The notes beneath the pieces were generated by a model that was not told the origin of the DNA, did not search any database, and saw only the letters and a program-made list of their open reading frames with translations. Of a DNA stretch of 64,000 bases, positions 18,918-31,748 are shown piece after piece. Origin of the DNA: Marinobacter sp. S6332 (lineage in GTDB: Bacteria > Pseudomonadota > Gammaproteobacteria > Pseudomonadales > Oleiphilaceae). Each line of letters opens with the position of its first letter. Position 1 is the stretch's first letter. Where the stretch lies: assembly GCF_023016045.1 (NCBI RefSeq), contig NZ_JALKAP010000001.1:534785-598784 (forward strand), read 5' to 3'. The translations under genes were made by a program, and so were the position numbers.

Positions 18918-20198
18918 ATGGCCATACACAGTCAGTTCCGTTTACTGGGACAGCGGCGTTTTTTGCCGTTTTATCTCACCCAGTTTTCCGGGGCCTTCAA
19001 CGACAATCTTTATAAAAACGCGCTGCTGCTCCTGATTGCCTATCAGACCACCGGTTTGATGGGGCTTTCGGTTAACACAGTGATTAATTTGGCAGCTTTT
19101 TTGTTCATCCTGCCGTTTTTCCTGTTTTCCGGCATTGCAGGCCAGATGGCAGACCGTTACGAGAAGTCGGCCATAATTCGCAAGGTTAAGCTGGCCGAAA
19201 TAGGCATTATGGCCATGGCGGCTCTGGCGCTCTGGTTTGGTTGGTACGAAGGCTTATTGATACTGCTATTCCTGATGGGCACCCAATCCACTTTCTTCGG
19301 GCCGGTAAAGTACGCCATTTTGCCGCAGGTGCTGAGTGACGGCGAGCTGGTGGGCGGTAATGGCCTAGTGAGCATGGGCACGTTCGTGGCCATTTTGCTT
19401 GGAACCATAGCCGCTGGTGTACTGATGGGTCTTGAGGCGGCGGCCAAACTTACAGCAGTCGGTGTGGTGGCAATGGCGGTTGTAGGCTATCTCGCGGCTC
19501 GAAAAGTGCCACAAACTGGCATGGCTAGTAGCGAGCAAGTGATCCCGTTCCGCCCGATTCTGGAAACCTGGCATCTGATGAGTGTCGCCGCTGAGCGTAA
19601 ACCTGTGCTCTGGGCCATTTTGGCGATATCCTGGTTTTGGTTTCTGGGTGCCGCCTATCTCACCCAGTTCCCCAGCTTTGCCTACAGCAACCTTCAGGGT
19701 GATGAAACCGTGGTCACTCTATTGTTGTCTATGTTTATTGTGGGTATCTCCATCGGCTCCATGATGTGCGAACGGCTTACCAAACACCGCATCACTCTTG
19801 CGCCTGTGCCATGGGGAGCCCTTGGCCTAACTCTGCTAGGGGTAGATTTGTTTTTTGCGGTGCCGGGGAACCCGCAACCTTCAACATGGTGGACGCTGAT
19901 TACCGACCCCGTTTACATTCGGGTATTGCTTGATTTGGTGGGCATTGGGGTTTGTGGTGGTTTGTTCATCGTGCCACTTTATGCTTTTATCCAGCATGAA
20001 ACCCCGCCAAACAAACGGGCACGCATTATTGCAGCACTGAATGTGATCAACGCGCTGTTCATGGTGGTGAGTGCGCTTACGGGCATAGTGGTGCTTGGCG
20101 TTCTCGAAGTAGCTATTCCGGGCTTCTTCCTGCTGTTGTCGTTGGTTAACGGGATTATGCTCATAGCCGTGTGGCGCCTGAGGCGTAAAGCCGGGTGA
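18918..20198 (+). CDS. MFS transporter, LplT-like
   Basis: This 426-residue protein has about 12 hydrophobic segments. It begins RRFLPFYLTQFSGAFNDNLYKN, a signature of the LplT branch of the major facilitator superfamily, whose E. coli member flips lysophospholipids across the inner membrane. In many proteobacteria this domain is fused to, or encoded next to, an acyltransferase/ligase (Aas); none is seen here. It is 28 bases after the RND pump gene and probably shares its transcript. The assignment to the superfamily is firm and the substrate is inferred. Confidence 0.85.
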   Translation: MAIHSQFRLLGQRRFLPFYLTQFSGAFNDNLYKNALLLLIAYQTTGLMGLSVNTVINLAAFLFILPFFLFSGIAGQMADRYEKSAIIRKVKLAEIGIMAMAALALWFGWYEGLLILLFLMGTQSTFFGPVKYAILPQVLSDGELVGGNGLVSMGTFVAILLGTIAAGVLMGLEAAAKLTAVGVVAMAVVGYLAARKVPQTGMASSEQVIPFRPILETWHLMSVAAERKPVLWAILAISWFWFLGAAYLTQFPSFAYSNLQGDETVVTLLLSMFIVGISIGSMMCERLTKHRITLAPVPWGALGLTLLGVDLFFAVPGNPQPSTWWTLITDPVYIRVLLDLVGIGVCGGLFIVPLYAFIQHETPPNKRARIIAALNVINALFMVVSALTGIVVLGVLEVAIPGFFLLLSLVNGIMLIAVWRLRRKAG

Positions 20199-20203
20199 GA
20201 GTC

Positions 20204-20392
20204 TGTGGATAATTGTTGGGATAAGCTGCGGACAAGCTCTGAATAGGTTTTGATAAATTCAATTAAAACAAAGGTTTGATTGTCAATAAAGGCTTCGTGG
20301 TAAGTGGTAGTTTTTGTGGATAACTTTATTGAAAACTTTTGTTAGGAGAGCCGTCCAAGCCTATGAAAAGCCGGTCATTTCGGTTTTCCACA
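20204..20392. promoter_or_regulatory. DnaA-box cluster in the mnmG upstream region
   Basis: The 358-base gap between the MFS gene and mnmG contains two perfect DnaA boxes on the reverse strand (TGTGGATAA at 20204-20212 and 20315-20323). A near match, TTTTCCACA, lies at 20384-20392, and a degenerate site overlaps the mnmG start (TGTGGATTT, 20556-20564). The stretch between the perfect boxes is AT-rich. The rest of the gap must hold the mnmG promoter; a possible -10 box TATACT lies near 20511. The sites may be a DnaA-controlled promoter or an origin-like element. Confidence 0.6.
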
Positions 20393-20556
20393 GTGCGAAA
20401 AACGGCAAGAACCAGACCTTTGTCCCGAGGTTCAATGTTTAACGAGAGCAATCCGTCGTTACTCCTGGTTAAAAATTGCACATTCTGACTGCAATTTCTT
20501 AAGTGAAACGTTATACTCCCCGCCCTGATTTTATCCCCCGATTTCCGAGGTGAGCT

Positions 20557-22443
20557 GTGGATTTTCCAACCCGTTTCGATGTTATTGTCATTGGTGGTGG
20601 CCATGCCGGTACCGAAGCCGCGCTTGCGGCGGCACGCATGGGCTCTCAAACCCTGCTGTTGACCCACAACATTGAAACGCTGGGCCAAATGTCCTGCAAT
20701 CCGGCCATCGGAGGCATAGGCAAAAGCCATCTGGTAAAGGAAATCGATGCCCTTGGCGGCGCCATGGCTCGGGCAACGGATCTTGCAGGTATACAGTTCC
20801 GCGTGCTCAACAGCCGCAAAGGTCCGGCCGTGCGGGCTACCCGCGCTCAGGCAGATCGGGTTCTGTACAAGGCAGCGATTCGTCATACGCTCGAAAACGA
20901 GCCAAACCTCACCCTGTTCCAGCAGGCGGCAGACGATCTGATTGTGGAAAACGATCAGGTGATCGGTGTGGTGTCCCAGACCGGCATCCGGTTCAATGCT
21001 AAAACAGTGGTACTGACTACCGGCACTTTCCTTGGCGGGGTTATTCACATTGGCATGCAGCAGCATTCCGGGGGGCGCGCAGGCGATGCACCCGCCAACG
21101 CGCTGGCGCAGCGGTTACGAGAGTTGCCCTTTAATGTAGGCCGCCTGAAAACCGGTACACCACCGCGTATCGATGCCCGCACTGTCGACTTCTCTGTGAT
21201 GCAGGAGCAGTGGGGAGACAACCCGGCACCGGTTATGTCCTTTGTCGGCAGCCGAGATCAGCACCCGGAACAGGTGTGCTGCTATGTAACCCGCACCACC
21301 GAGCAGACTCACGACATTATTCGTAGCGGCTTTGACCGTTCGCCCATGTTCGCGGGGAATATAGAAGGTGTTGGGCCGCGCTATTGCCCGTCTATTGAAG
21401 ACAAGGTTAACCGTTTTGCCGACAAGGATTCGCACCAGATTTTTGTAGAGCCTGAAGGCTTAACCACCCATGAACTTTACCCCAATGGCATTTCCACGAG
21501 CCTACCGTTTGATATCCAGCTTGCGGCGGTGCGTTCTATTCCGGGTTTTGAAAACGCCCATATCACGCGGCCGGGCTACGCCATTGAGTATGATTACCTG
21601 AACCCTCAGGATTTGCGCCACACGCTCGAAACCAAGTTTATTCAGGGTCTGTATTTCGCTGGCCAAATTAACGGCACCACGGGTTATGAAGAAGCGGGTG
21701 CACAGGGCTTGTTGGCGGGCATCAACGCGGCTTTGCGCGCTCAGGAAAAGAGCGAGTGGTATCCACGCCGGGATGAAGCCTACCTTGGGGTGCTGGTGGA
21801 CGATCTGATCACCATGGGCACCAAAGAGCCTTATCGTATGTTCACCAGCCGCGCCGAGTACCGTCTCATTCTGCGTGAAGACAACGCCGATTTGCGCCTC
21901 ACAGAGACTGGTCGCAAGCTAGGTCTGGTCAATGACGAGCGTTGGCAGAAGTTCAGTGAAAAGTGTGAAGCCATAGCCACTGAGCGCAAACGTCTGGAGT
22001 CTACCCGCATTCATCCTGCAACCGAAGCAGGCGAACGCGCCAATGCTTTCCTCAAGCAACCCATGACTCGGGATCACACTCTGGCAGAGTTACTGCGTCG
22101 GCCGGAAATTGTTTACAGCCATGTTGCTGAAATCGGTGCTGCCCAGGCAGATGACCCGGTAGTGGCAGAGCAAGTGGAAATCGAAATCAAATACGAAGGC
22201 TATATTTCGCGCCAGACAGATGAAATTGAGCGTTTGCGCCGGAATGAGAATACCGCACTGCCTATCGACATGGATTACGATGTGATCGGTGGCCTGTCTA
22301 ACGAGATCAAACAAAAGCTCAAAGAGGTACGTCCTGAGACGGTTGCTCAGGCATCCCGCATTCAGGGCGTTACACCAGCAGCAATCTCGCAGGTTCTAGT
22401 GCACCTGAAGAAGCGCGAGCTTTTGCGCAAACAGAGCGCCTGA
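20557..22443 (+). CDS. mnmG: tRNA uridine-5-carboxymethylaminomethyl modification enzyme MnmG
   Basis: The FAD/NADH-dependent partner of MnmE (also GidA) in wobble-uridine modification is 628 residues, the normal family length. The N-terminal dinucleotide-binding motif is [19 protein letters not shown]. The two conserved family segments are present as [20 protein letters not shown] near residue 47 and [21 protein letters not shown] near residue 369. The start is a GTG with GAGGTGA upstream. rsmG follows after eight bases, the usual pairing. Confidence 0.98.
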   Translation: MDFPTRFDVIVIGGGHAGTEAALAAARMGSQTLLLTHNIETLGQMSCNPAIGGIGKSHLVKEIDALGGAMARATDLAGIQFRVLNSRKGPAVRATRAQADRVLYKAAIRHTLENEPNLTLFQQAADDLIVENDQVIGVVSQTGIRFNAKTVVLTTGTFLGGVIHIGMQQHSGGRAGDAPANALAQRLRELPFNVGRLKTGTPPRIDARTVDFSVMQEQWGDNPAPVMSFVGSRDQHPEQVCCYVTRTTEQTHDIIRSGFDRSPMFAGNIEGVGPRYCPSIEDKVNRFADKDSHQIFVEPEGLTTHELYPNGISTSLPFDIQLAAVRSIPGFENAHITRPGYAIEYDYLNPQDLRHTLETKFIQGLYFAGQINGTTGYEEAGAQGLLAGINAALRAQEKSEWYPRRDEAYLGVLVDDLITMGTKEPYRMFTSRAEYRLILREDNADLRLTETGRKLGLVNDERWQKFSEKCEAIATERKRLESTRIHPATEAGERANAFLKQPMTRDHTLAELLRRPEIVYSHVAEIGAAQADDPVVAEQVEIEIKYEGYISRQTDEIERLRRNENTALPIDMDYDVIGGLSNEIKQKLKEVRPETVAQASRIQGVTPAAISQVLVHLKKRELLRKQSA

Positions 22444-22451
22444 ACGCGGCT

Positions 22452-23093
22452 ATGACTCAATCGCTCTGGCAGCGCCAGCTCTCTGAGGGGCTGGCGCAAA
22501 TGCAACTTTCCCTCAACGAAGACCAGCAACAACAACTGCTGGCGTTTTTGGCTCTGCTCAATAAATGGAACCGGGCCTATAACCTCACCGCGGTGCGGGA
22601 CGAAAGCGAAATGGTTTCCCGGCAATTGCTCGACAGCCTTAGCATCCTTCCCTGGGTAACCACAGAGCACTTGTTAGATGTGGGTGCTGGCGGCGGCTTG
22701 CCCGGTATCCCGCTGGCTATTGTGTTGCCTGAAAAGCGTTTCACATTGTTGGACAGCAATGGTAAGAAAACCCGCTTCCTGCAGCAGTGTGTTCTGGAGC
22801 TCGGCCTGAAAAACGTGGAAGTGATTCACGGCCGCGCCGAAGACTGCAACCCCGAGCACCCATATAGCCAAATCAGCAGTCGGGCGTTTACCGCTTTGGA
22901 TAATCTGGTAGCTTGGTGTGGTGATTTGTTAGCGCGTGACGGAAGCTTCCTTGCCATGAAAGGTCAGTATCCGGATGATGAGATAGCTGCCCTTCCTGCA
23001 GGCTGGCAGGTATCATCCAGTCATTCTCTGGAAGTACCCGGTGCTGGCGGTGAGAGACACCTGCTGGTGGTAACCCGGTCAGAGTCCAGTTAG
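22452..23093 (+). CDS. rsmG: 16S rRNA (guanine527-N7)-methyltransferase RsmG
   Basis: The 213-residue GidB/RsmG enzyme methylates G527 of 16S rRNA using S-adenosylmethionine. The AdoMet-binding motif is LLDVGAGGGLPGIPLAIVLP near residue 75. The leading segment FLALLNKWNRAYNLTAVRD and the later SRAFTALDNLVAW are also family features. It lies in the mnmG-rsmG-parA-parB order common around gammaproteobacterial origins. Confidence 0.97.
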   Translation: MTQSLWQRQLSEGLAQMQLSLNEDQQQQLLAFLALLNKWNRAYNLTAVRDESEMVSRQLLDSLSILPWVTTEHLLDVGAGGGLPGIPLAIVLPEKRFTLLDSNGKKTRFLQQCVLELGLKNVEVIHGRAEDCNPEHPYSQISSRAFTALDNLVAWCGDLLARDGSFLAMKGQYPDDEIAALPAGWQVSSSHSLEVPGAGGERHLLVVTRSESS

Positions 23094-23169
23094 AGATTAG
23101 CCCCGGTAACCCGCAACTGTATTCGGCAGCGGTCTTCAGTAACAGTATTTACGAACAAGGAGGCAAGAC

Positions 23170-23964
23170 ATGGCGCGCGTGATTGCAGTGACCAATCAGA
23201 AAGGCGGTGTGGGCAAAACCACCACCTGCGTCAACCTTGCTGCCTCGTTGGCCGCCACCAAGCGCCGGGTTCTGTTGGTGGACATGGATCCTCAGGGCAA
23301 CGCCACTATGGGCAGTGGCGTGGACAAAAACGTTCTGCAGCTTTCCGGCTACGACCTGCTGACCAAACGAGCCTCCGCTGCTGAAGTTATTATCCCGGCA
23401 GAAGCTTCCGGCTTTGACATTATGCCGTCCAACGGCGACTTGACCGCTGCGGAAGTGGAGCTGATGAACGAAATTGGCCGGGAACACCGGCTTAGGCTTG
23501 CTCTTAACGGCGTTCGTGACCACTACGACTATATTTTGATCGATTGCCCGCCGTCACTAAGTTTACTAACCGTTAACGCGCTCTCAGCAGCGGACTCGGT
23601 GCTTATACCCATGCAGTGCGAGTACTACGCGCTAGAGGGTTTGGCGGCACTGATGAATACCGTGGAGCAAATTAAGGAATCCGTGAACCCAAACCTTGAG
23701 CTAGAGGGCATCTTAAGAACCATGTATGACCCTCGGAACAGCCTCACATTGGATGTGTCCAGTCAGCTCAACGAGTATTTTGGTGATAAGGTCTATCGTG
23801 CGGTTATTCCACGTAACGTACGCCTTGCAGAAGCGCCGAGCTATGGCATGCCAGCCTTAAAGTACGATAAAGCATCCAAAGGGGCTATTGCCTATCTTGC
23901 ATTAGCTGGAGAAATGGTGCGTCGCCACGGGGCAAAAAAGACACCGGCTCAGGTTGCGGTGTAA
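23170..23964 (+). CDS. parA: Chromosome-partitioning ATPase ParA (Soj)
   Basis: The 264-residue ParA-family ATPase has the deviant Walker A motif KGGVGKTTT at residues 11-19. Walker A' is LLVDMDPQGNATMGSG and Walker B is YILIDCPPSLSLLT. It lacks an N-terminal helix-turn-helix, so it is a chromosomal-type (Soj) protein that drives ParB-parS complexes apart. It has a good RBS (AAGGAGG) ending seven bases before the ATG. Confidence 0.97.
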   Translation: MARVIAVTNQKGGVGKTTTCVNLAASLAATKRRVLLVDMDPQGNATMGSGVDKNVLQLSGYDLLTKRASAAEVIIPAEASGFDIMPSNGDLTAAEVELMNEIGREHRLRLALNGVRDHYDYILIDCPPSLSLLTVNALSAADSVLIPMQCEYYALEGLAALMNTVEQIKESVNPNLELEGILRTMYDPRNSLTLDVSSQLNEYFGDKVYRAVIPRNVRLAEAPSYGMPALKYDKASKGAIAYLALAGEMVRRHGAKKTPAQVAV

Positions 23965-24015
23965 CATACCCCCTCGCTAGGTTTTATAGATACACAACCA
24001 CCATCAACGGGAAGA

Positions 24016-24903
24016 ATGACTGATACCATGGCGGCGAAGAAACGAGGATTGGGCGAGCGTGGGCTGGGAGCCCTGCTAGCCGGTTCCAGAGTTAATCTGG
24101 ATCAGGAACTGAAAGATCACGACGGTGAGTTGCGACAGGTTCCCATCGATCTGATCCAGCGCGGTCGTTTTCAGCCCCGGCGTGATATGGACCCTGCTGC
24201 TCTTCAGGAGCTGGCAGATTCCATTCGCCAGCAGGGCGTGATGCAGCCTGTTGTGGTTCGCCCAATTGCCGAAGGCCGTTACGAGCTGATTGCCGGTGAG
24301 CGCCGGTGGCGCGCTACCCAGATGGCGGAGTTGGACAGTATTCCTGCCATCATTCGCGATGTGCCAGACGAAGCTGCCATTGCCATGGCGCTTATTGAAA
24401 ATATCCAGCGGGAAAACCTCAACCCCATTGAAGAGGCCTTCGCACTCCAACGATTGCAAGAAGAGTTTGGTTTAACCCAAGCTCAGGTAGCCGAAGCCGT
24501 TGGGAAGTCCCGCACCACTATTACCAATCTACTACGCCTGATTGGCTTGACCGAAGATGTACGGTTAATGCTTGAACACGGCGACTTGGAAATGGGTCAT
24601 GGCCGGGCCATGTTGACGCTCTCACCGAAGCAGCAGGTGCAGGTGGCGAAGCAGGTTGTCGCAAAATCCATGTCTGTGCGCCAGACTGAAGATCTGGTGC
24701 GTCGGATTCAGCAAAACGCAGAAGCCGGAACACCCGCAAAAACCGGTGCCATAGATCCCAATATTCGTGCTTTGCAGGATGACCTTGCCGAGCGTTTGGG
24801 GGCAAAAGTATCGATTGCACACGGTCAGCGCGGCAAGGGTAAGTTAGTGATTGAGTACAGTTCACTGGACGAGTTAGACGGTATTCTTGGTCATATCCGC
24901 TAA
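24016..24903 (+). CDS. parB: Chromosome-partitioning protein ParB (Spo0J)
   Basis: The 295-residue protein shows the N-terminal basic segment KKRGLGERGLGALL. The ParB CTP-binding domain has RGRFQPRRDM and the catalytic/clamp motif ELIAGERRWRA near residue 92. The helix-turn-helix is EAVGKSRTTITNLLRLIG, and a C-terminal dimerisation domain follows. ParB loads at parS sites and slides along DNA. The ATG at 24016 sits close to GGGAAGA; an in-frame ATG at 24028 is a possible alternative start. I saw no perfect parS site in this window. Confidence 0.97.
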   Translation: MTDTMAAKKRGLGERGLGALLAGSRVNLDQELKDHDGELRQVPIDLIQRGRFQPRRDMDPAALQELADSIRQQGVMQPVVVRPIAEGRYELIAGERRWRATQMAELDSIPAIIRDVPDEAAIAMALIENIQRENLNPIEEAFALQRLQEEFGLTQAQVAEAVGKSRTTITNLLRLIGLTEDVRLMLEHGDLEMGHGRAMLTLSPKQQVQVAKQVVAKSMSVRQTEDLVRRIQQNAEAGTPAKTGAIDPNIRALQDDLAERLGAKVSIAHGQRGKGKLVIEYSSLDELDGILGHIR

Positions 24904-25051
24904 TTGGACATTAAAATCAGCATGTCGGCTGAAAGTCCCATAACCACCAGATGTCGTGACCACAACAGCCGCTAACCACAAATTGTGTGGTAAATGGTGA
25001 TTCTTAGCGCTAGTTTGAGTATGTTTTGGCCAGATTTCGTGCAGAGTCTGG

Positions 25052-25080
25052 TTGAACAACAAGTGCTTAAAACATATAAT
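25052..25080 (+). promoter_or_regulatory. Sigma-70 promoter for the atp operon
   Basis: TTGAAC (25052-25057) and a perfect TATAAT (25075-25080) are separated by 17 bases. The pair lies 28 bases upstream of the atpI start codon, in a 205-base gap after parB. This is a near-consensus promoter and fits the high expression of ATP synthase genes. Confidence 0.85.
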
Positions 25081-25108
25081 TTCGCGCGATTGGAATGATG
25101 GCGGTGAT

Positions 25109-25501
25109 ATGAAATCTCGGCAATCTCGAATCACCCACGTTCCTTTGGCCCGTTGGCTGATTATAGAGTTTACAGGCTTGTTCATTATCAGCCTGCTATG
25201 GTCGCTTCACAGTGTTTTGGCCGGTTATTCCGCATTTATCGGCGGTCTTATCTTTATAGTGCCAAATGCCTGGTTTGTAAATCGGGTTTATCGTTACCAG
25301 GGCGCCCGTAATGCGCACCTGATGGTGGGGAATTTGTTCAGGGCGGAAACCACCAAAATCGCCCTTACCGCAATTTTTTTCGCGGCCGTTTTCACTTTAA
25401 TGGAGCCGGTATACGTTCCGGCTCTGTTATTCACTTTTGCTGTGATGGTCTTAGCAGGTGGCGCGTTGCGCTGGCTGATACGGCCGCAACCACGGCGATG
25501 A
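25109..25501 (+). CDS. atpI: ATP synthase accessory protein AtpI
   Basis: The 130-residue protein has four predicted transmembrane helices and occupies the first position of the atp operon, as AtpI does. AtpI proteins help assemble the c-ring. Typical features are the RWLIIEFTGLFI start and the YSAFIGGLIFIVPNAWFVNR segment. The start at 25109 has GGCGGTGAT upstream; the frame is open to 25052 but that start would overlap the promoter. Confidence 0.88.
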   Translation: MKSRQSRITHVPLARWLIIEFTGLFIISLLWSLHSVLAGYSAFIGGLIFIVPNAWFVNRVYRYQGARNAHLMVGNLFRAETTKIALTAIFFAAVFTLMEPVYVPALLFTFAVMVLAGGALRWLIRPQPRR

Positions 25502-26368
<867 letters not shown>

Positions 26369-26403
26369 TTTACCCGTTAAAAAGCAAACCCTTAACTATC
26401 TGA

Positions 26404-26649
<246 letters not shown>

Positions 26650-26666
26650 CACAGACCAGAGATGCG

Positions 26667-26705
26667 GGCGCTACCCTGATAATCAGAGGCTGGCGCCTGG
26701 TTTTT
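26667..26705 (+). terminator. Hairpin plus T-run between atpE and atpF (attenuator)
   Basis: GGCGC (26667-26671) pairs with GCGCC (26693-26697). The inner arms CCCTGA and TCAGAGG extend the stem with one bulge. TTTTT follows at 26701-26705. The structure looks like an intrinsic terminator inside the operon, or a stabilising/processing element after atpE. Confidence 0.6.
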
Positions 26706-26745
26706 CGGTTTCCAGCACGCAACGAATAGCAAGAGGTATATTGCC

Positions 26746-27216
26746 GTGAATATAAACCTTACGTTAATAGGGCAATCGATTGCCTTCGCTATTTTCGTCT
26801 GGTTCTGCGTGAAGTATGTATGGCCGCCAATTACGGCAGCCATGGAAGCGCGCCAGAAGAAAATTGCTGATGGTCTTTCTGCTGCTGACCGGGCTTCACT
26901 GGATCTTGAGCTAGCTCAGGAAAAGGCGGCCCAGCAAATGCAGCAAGCCAAAGAAGAAGCTGCTGTTCTTATTGATCAGGCCAACAAGCGCGCCGCCCAG
27001 ATTGTAGAAGCATCAAAAGACGATGCTCGCAAAGAAGGTGAAAAGCTCATTGAGCAGGCCCGGGCGGAAATTCAGCAGGAGCGTGTTCAGGCTCGCGACG
27101 CACTCAGGACAGAAGTGGCATTGCTTGCCATTGCCGGTGCCGAGAAGATCCTGGAAACCTCTGTCGATGCCAAAGCTCACAGCGAGATGCTGGACAAGCT
27201 GGCCGCACAACTCTAA
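26746..27216 (+). CDS. atpF: F1Fo ATP synthase subunit b
   Basis: The 156-residue peripheral-stalk subunit has an N-terminal membrane helix ([19 protein letters not shown]). A long charged coiled coil with many Ala, Gln and Lys follows up to the C-terminus. The start is a GTG after AAGAGG. It begins 96 bases after atpE, a gap that holds the hairpin described above. Confidence 0.97.
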   Translation: MNINLTLIGQSIAFAIFVWFCVKYVWPPITAAMEARQKKIADGLSAADRASLDLELAQEKAAQQMQQAKEEAAVLIDQANKRAAQIVEASKDDARKEGEKLIEQARAEIQQERVQARDALRTEVALLAIAGAEKILETSVDAKAHSEMLDKLAAQL

Positions 27217-27227
27217 GCGAGGGTCCC

Positions 27228-27764
27228 ATGGCAGAACTGATTACGTTAGCCCGGCCCTATGCGAAAGCCGTTTTTGACGCCGCTAAAGAGCAAGACGCCG
27301 TTGATTCCTGGGATCAGGCACTTGCTTTTGTTGGTTTGTTGGCGGCGGACGACGCTGTGAAGAAAATTCTGGCCAATCCTGGCCTGTCTGAGCAACGCAA
27401 GGCAGAGCTGTTTTTCGATACTGCAGAAGAACAGATGCCTCAAGCACTCAGAAACTTCCTGTTGATTCTTGCTGAAAGCAAGCGCCTAGCGCTGCTGCCG
27501 GAAATTTCAACGCTGTTTACCTTCTACCGTGCGGAACTTGAGCGCACAGTTAATATGAAGGTAAGCACTGCGTATGAATTGACCGCCGATGAGCAGCAAA
27601 AGCTAGCAGAAGCATTGTCCGGAAAACTGGAGCGTAAAGTCGCCTTGGAAACCTCTGTTGATCGTTCTTTGATCGGCGGTGTGGTGGTGAATACCGGCGA
27701 TTTGGTTATTGACGCTTCAGTCCGTGGCAAGCTGGCCAAAATGGCTAAAGCACTGGGCTCCTGA
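27228..27764 (+). CDS. atpH: F1Fo ATP synthase subunit delta
   Basis: This 178-residue subunit joins the peripheral stalk to the top of F1. Its conserved features are [15 protein letters not shown] at the N-terminus, [17 protein letters not shown] in the middle, and the C-terminal block [20 protein letters not shown]. It is 11 bases after atpF and 28 bases before atpA. Confidence 0.97.
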   Translation: MAELITLARPYAKAVFDAAKEQDAVDSWDQALAFVGLLAADDAVKKILANPGLSEQRKAELFFDTAEEQMPQALRNFLLILAESKRLALLPEISTLFTFYRAELERTVNMKVSTAYELTADEQQKLAEALSGKLERKVALETSVDRSLIGGVVVNTGDLVIDASVRGKLAKMAKALGS

Positions 27765-27792
27765 TTTCAGCAAAAGGTTTGAGGACAAAGGC

Positions 27793-29337
27793 ATGCAGCA
27801 ACTGAATCCATCCGAGATCAGTGACATCATCAAAAAGAGAATCGAGAAACTCGACATCTCTTCTGAAGCAAAAAATGAAGGCACCATCCTGTCTGTAGCA
27901 GACGGCATCGTGCTAATCCACGGTCTGGCCGACGTTATGTACGGCGAGATGATCGAATTCGCCAATGGCGTATTTGGTATGGCGTTGAACCTTGAGCGCG
28001 ACTCAGTTGGCGCCGTGGTACTGGGTGACTACGAAGATCTGGCCGAAGGTCAGAAAGTACGTTGCACCGGCCGTATTCTGGAAGTACCGGTTGGCCCGGA
28101 GCTTTTGGGCCGTGTTGTAGATGGCTTGGGCAACCCGATTGACGGAAAAGGCGATCTGGGAACCACTAAGACTGATCCAGTTGAAAAAGTAGCACCGGGT
28201 GTTATCGAACGTCAGTCCGTTGACGAGCCGGTACAAACTGGTATGAAAGCCATCGATACCATGGTTCCCGTTGGCCGCGGCCAGCGTGAGTTGATCATCG
28301 GTGACCGTCAAATCGGTAAAACTGCTGTTGCGATTGATGCGATCATTAACCAGAAGAACTCTGGTATCAAATGCGTATACGTCGCCGTTGGCCAGAAGCA
28401 GTCTTCCATTGCTGCGGTTGTACGCAAGTTGGAAGAGCATGGCGCGATGGACCACACCATTGTGGTAGCCGCCGGTGCTGCAGATCCTGCATCTATGCAG
28501 TTCTTGGCACCTTACGCCGGTACTACCATGGGTGAATACTTCCGTGACCGTGGCGAAGACGCCCTGATCGTATACGATGACCTCTCCAAGCAGGCCGTTG
28601 CATACCGTCAGATCTCCCTGCTGTTGCGTCGTCCACCAGGACGTGAAGCTTACCCAGGTGACGTTTTCTACTTGCACTCCCGTCTTCTGGAACGCTCCTC
28701 CCGCGTAAACGCTGACTATGTTGAGAAGTTCACCAACGGTGAAGTGAAAGGTAAGACCGGTTCTTTGACCGCCTTGCCAATCATCGAAACTCAGGCTGGT
28801 GACGTTTCTGCATTCGTACCGACCAACGTAATCTCGATTACTGATGGTCAGATCTTCCTCGAGACCAACCTGTTTAACTCCGGTATTCGCCCGGCGATGA
28901 ACGCAGGTATCTCGGTATCGCGGGTAGGTGGTGCAGCCCAGACTAAGATCATGAAGAAACTGGGCGGCAATATCCGTCTGGCTCTGGCTCAGTATCGAGA
29001 GCTGGCCGCTTTTGCCCAGTTCGCATCGGATCTGGATGAAGCCACGCGTAAGCAGCTTGAGCACGGTCAACGTGTTACCGAATTGATGAAGCAGAACCAG
29101 TACAGCCCAATGTCTGTGGCTGAAATGGGTACTGTTCTGTTTGCCGCGAACGAAGGCTTCCTTGACGATGTAGACGTTGACAAGGTTGTTAAGTTTGAAG
29201 CCCAGTTGTTGGACTGGATGCGGTCAGAGCAAAAAGAACTGCTCGAAACAATCGGTGCTGAAGGCAAATATAACGATGAAATTGCCGCTGGCCTGAAAGC
29301 TGCTCTGGAGAAATTCAAGACCACTCAAACCTGGTAA
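27793..29337 (+). CDS. atpA: F1Fo ATP synthase subunit alpha
   Basis: The 514-residue non-catalytic nucleotide-binding subunit has the P-loop [10 protein letters not shown] near residue 170 and the family signature [17 protein letters not shown] near residue 365. The real start is the ATG at 27793 ([18 protein letters not shown]), preceded by GAGGAC; the same frame is open earlier within atpH. A short hairpin follows the stop. Confidence 0.98.
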   Translation: MQQLNPSEISDIIKKRIEKLDISSEAKNEGTILSVADGIVLIHGLADVMYGEMIEFANGVFGMALNLERDSVGAVVLGDYEDLAEGQKVRCTGRILEVPVGPELLGRVVDGLGNPIDGKGDLGTTKTDPVEKVAPGVIERQSVDEPVQTGMKAIDTMVPVGRGQRELIIGDRQIGKTAVAIDAIINQKNSGIKCVYVAVGQKQSSIAAVVRKLEEHGAMDHTIVVAAGAADPASMQFLAPYAGTTMGEYFRDRGEDALIVYDDLSKQAVAYRQISLLLRRPPGREAYPGDVFYLHSRLLERSSRVNADYVEKFTNGEVKGKTGSLTALPIIETQAGDVSAFVPTNVISITDGQIFLETNLFNSGIRPAMNAGISVSRVGGAAQTKIMKKLGGNIRLALAQYRELAAFAQFASDLDEATRKQLEHGQRVTELMKQNQYSPMSVAEMGTVLFAANEGFLDDVDVDKVVKFEAQLLDWMRSEQKELLETIGAEGKYNDEIAAGLKAALEKFKTTQTW

Positions 29338-29345
29338 TACCAATG

Positions 29346-29362
29346 CCCGCTGCGGCGGGTTT
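29346..29362 (+). terminator. Short GC hairpin between atpA and atpG
   Basis: CCCGC (29346-29350) and GCGGG (29355-29359) form a five-bp stem with a TGCG loop, followed by TTTGTT. It is weak as a terminator and more likely a stability or processing signal within the atp transcript. Confidence 0.4.
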
Positions 29363-29403
29363 GTTGGTCCCAAAGAGTGTCTAACTTGAAAGGGCAGTGA
29401 CAT

Positions 29404-30264
29404 ATGGCCATCGGAAAAGAAATACGTAACCAGATCGGCAGCATCAAGAGCACGCAGAAAATCACCAGCGCCATGGAAATGGTAGCTGCGAGTAAAATGC
29501 GTAAAGCTCAGGAGCGTATGCAGGCAACTCGCCCCTATGCAGAAAAGATGCGGCAGGTAATTGGACACATCGCCAAGTCCAATAAAGATTACCGCCACCC
29601 GTTCATGGTTGAGCGTGAGGTGAAACGTGTTGGCTACATCGTTGTCTCCTCCGATCGCGGTTTGTGCGGTGGTTTGAACGCAAACGTGTTCAAACTGCTT
29701 GTGCGCGAAATGCGCGACTGGAAAGAAAAAGGTGTCGCAACCGATCTCTGTGCTATCGGGCAGAAAGGTGCGTCGTTTTTCCGCAACTACGGCGGAAACG
29801 TGATTGCTGCGCTAACGCATTTGGGTGATGACCCCAGTGCGGAAACGCTGATCGGCAACGTTAAGGTGATGCTCGATGCATTCAGAGAAGGCAAGATTGA
29901 CCGCCTGTATCTGGTGAGCAACGAGTTTGTGAACACCATGACACAAATGCCGAAAGCTGAGCAGCTTCTGCCACTGCCGGAAGGCACGGAAGAAGATATT
30001 GGTCGCCAGTGGGATTACATCTATGAGCCGGATGCGCGTCCGATTCTGGACGGGCTGCTACCACGTTTTATTGAGTCCCAGGTTTATCAGGGCGTGGTAG
30101 AGAATCTTGCCTGCGAACAGGCGGCACGGATGATTGCCATGAAGAGTGCTACCGATAACGCAGGTGACATTATTGACGAGTTGCAGCTGGTTTATAACAA
30201 AGCTCGTCAGGCAGCCATTACGCAAGAGATTTCGGAAATTGTGAGCGGCGCGGCATCGGTCTGA
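29404..30264 (+). CDS. atpG: F1Fo ATP synthase subunit gamma
   Basis: The 286-residue central rotor shaft has the N-terminal coiled coil [20 protein letters not shown] and the C-terminal coil ending [17 protein letters not shown]. The mid segment [17 protein letters not shown] is a family signature. It is complete and in its normal place between atpA and atpD. Confidence 0.98.
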   Translation: MAIGKEIRNQIGSIKSTQKITSAMEMVAASKMRKAQERMQATRPYAEKMRQVIGHIAKSNKDYRHPFMVEREVKRVGYIVVSSDRGLCGGLNANVFKLLVREMRDWKEKGVATDLCAIGQKGASFFRNYGGNVIAALTHLGDDPSAETLIGNVKVMLDAFREGKIDRLYLVSNEFVNTMTQMPKAEQLLPLPEGTEEDIGRQWDYIYEPDARPILDGLLPRFIESQVYQGVVENLACEQAARMIAMKSATDNAGDIIDELQLVYNKARQAAITQEISEIVSGAASV

Positions 30265-30299
30265 TCCGCCACAATCCTACTGGTTTTATTGACTATTAA

Positions 30300-31712
<1,413 letters not shown>

Positions 31713-31748
31713 TCCTCTTTCACTTTCTGACCCAAGAGGCTTAGAGAT

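Noticed and set aside
22452..25108. Search for a canonical parS site near parAB
   Set aside because: CACGTG cores exist elsewhere in the window (near 296, 30373 and 32447), but none has the flanks of the 16-base parS palindrome, so no parS is called.
28003..29070. A 355-codon frame opposite atpA
   Set aside because: Its whole length is covered by atpA, which is intact and highly conserved.
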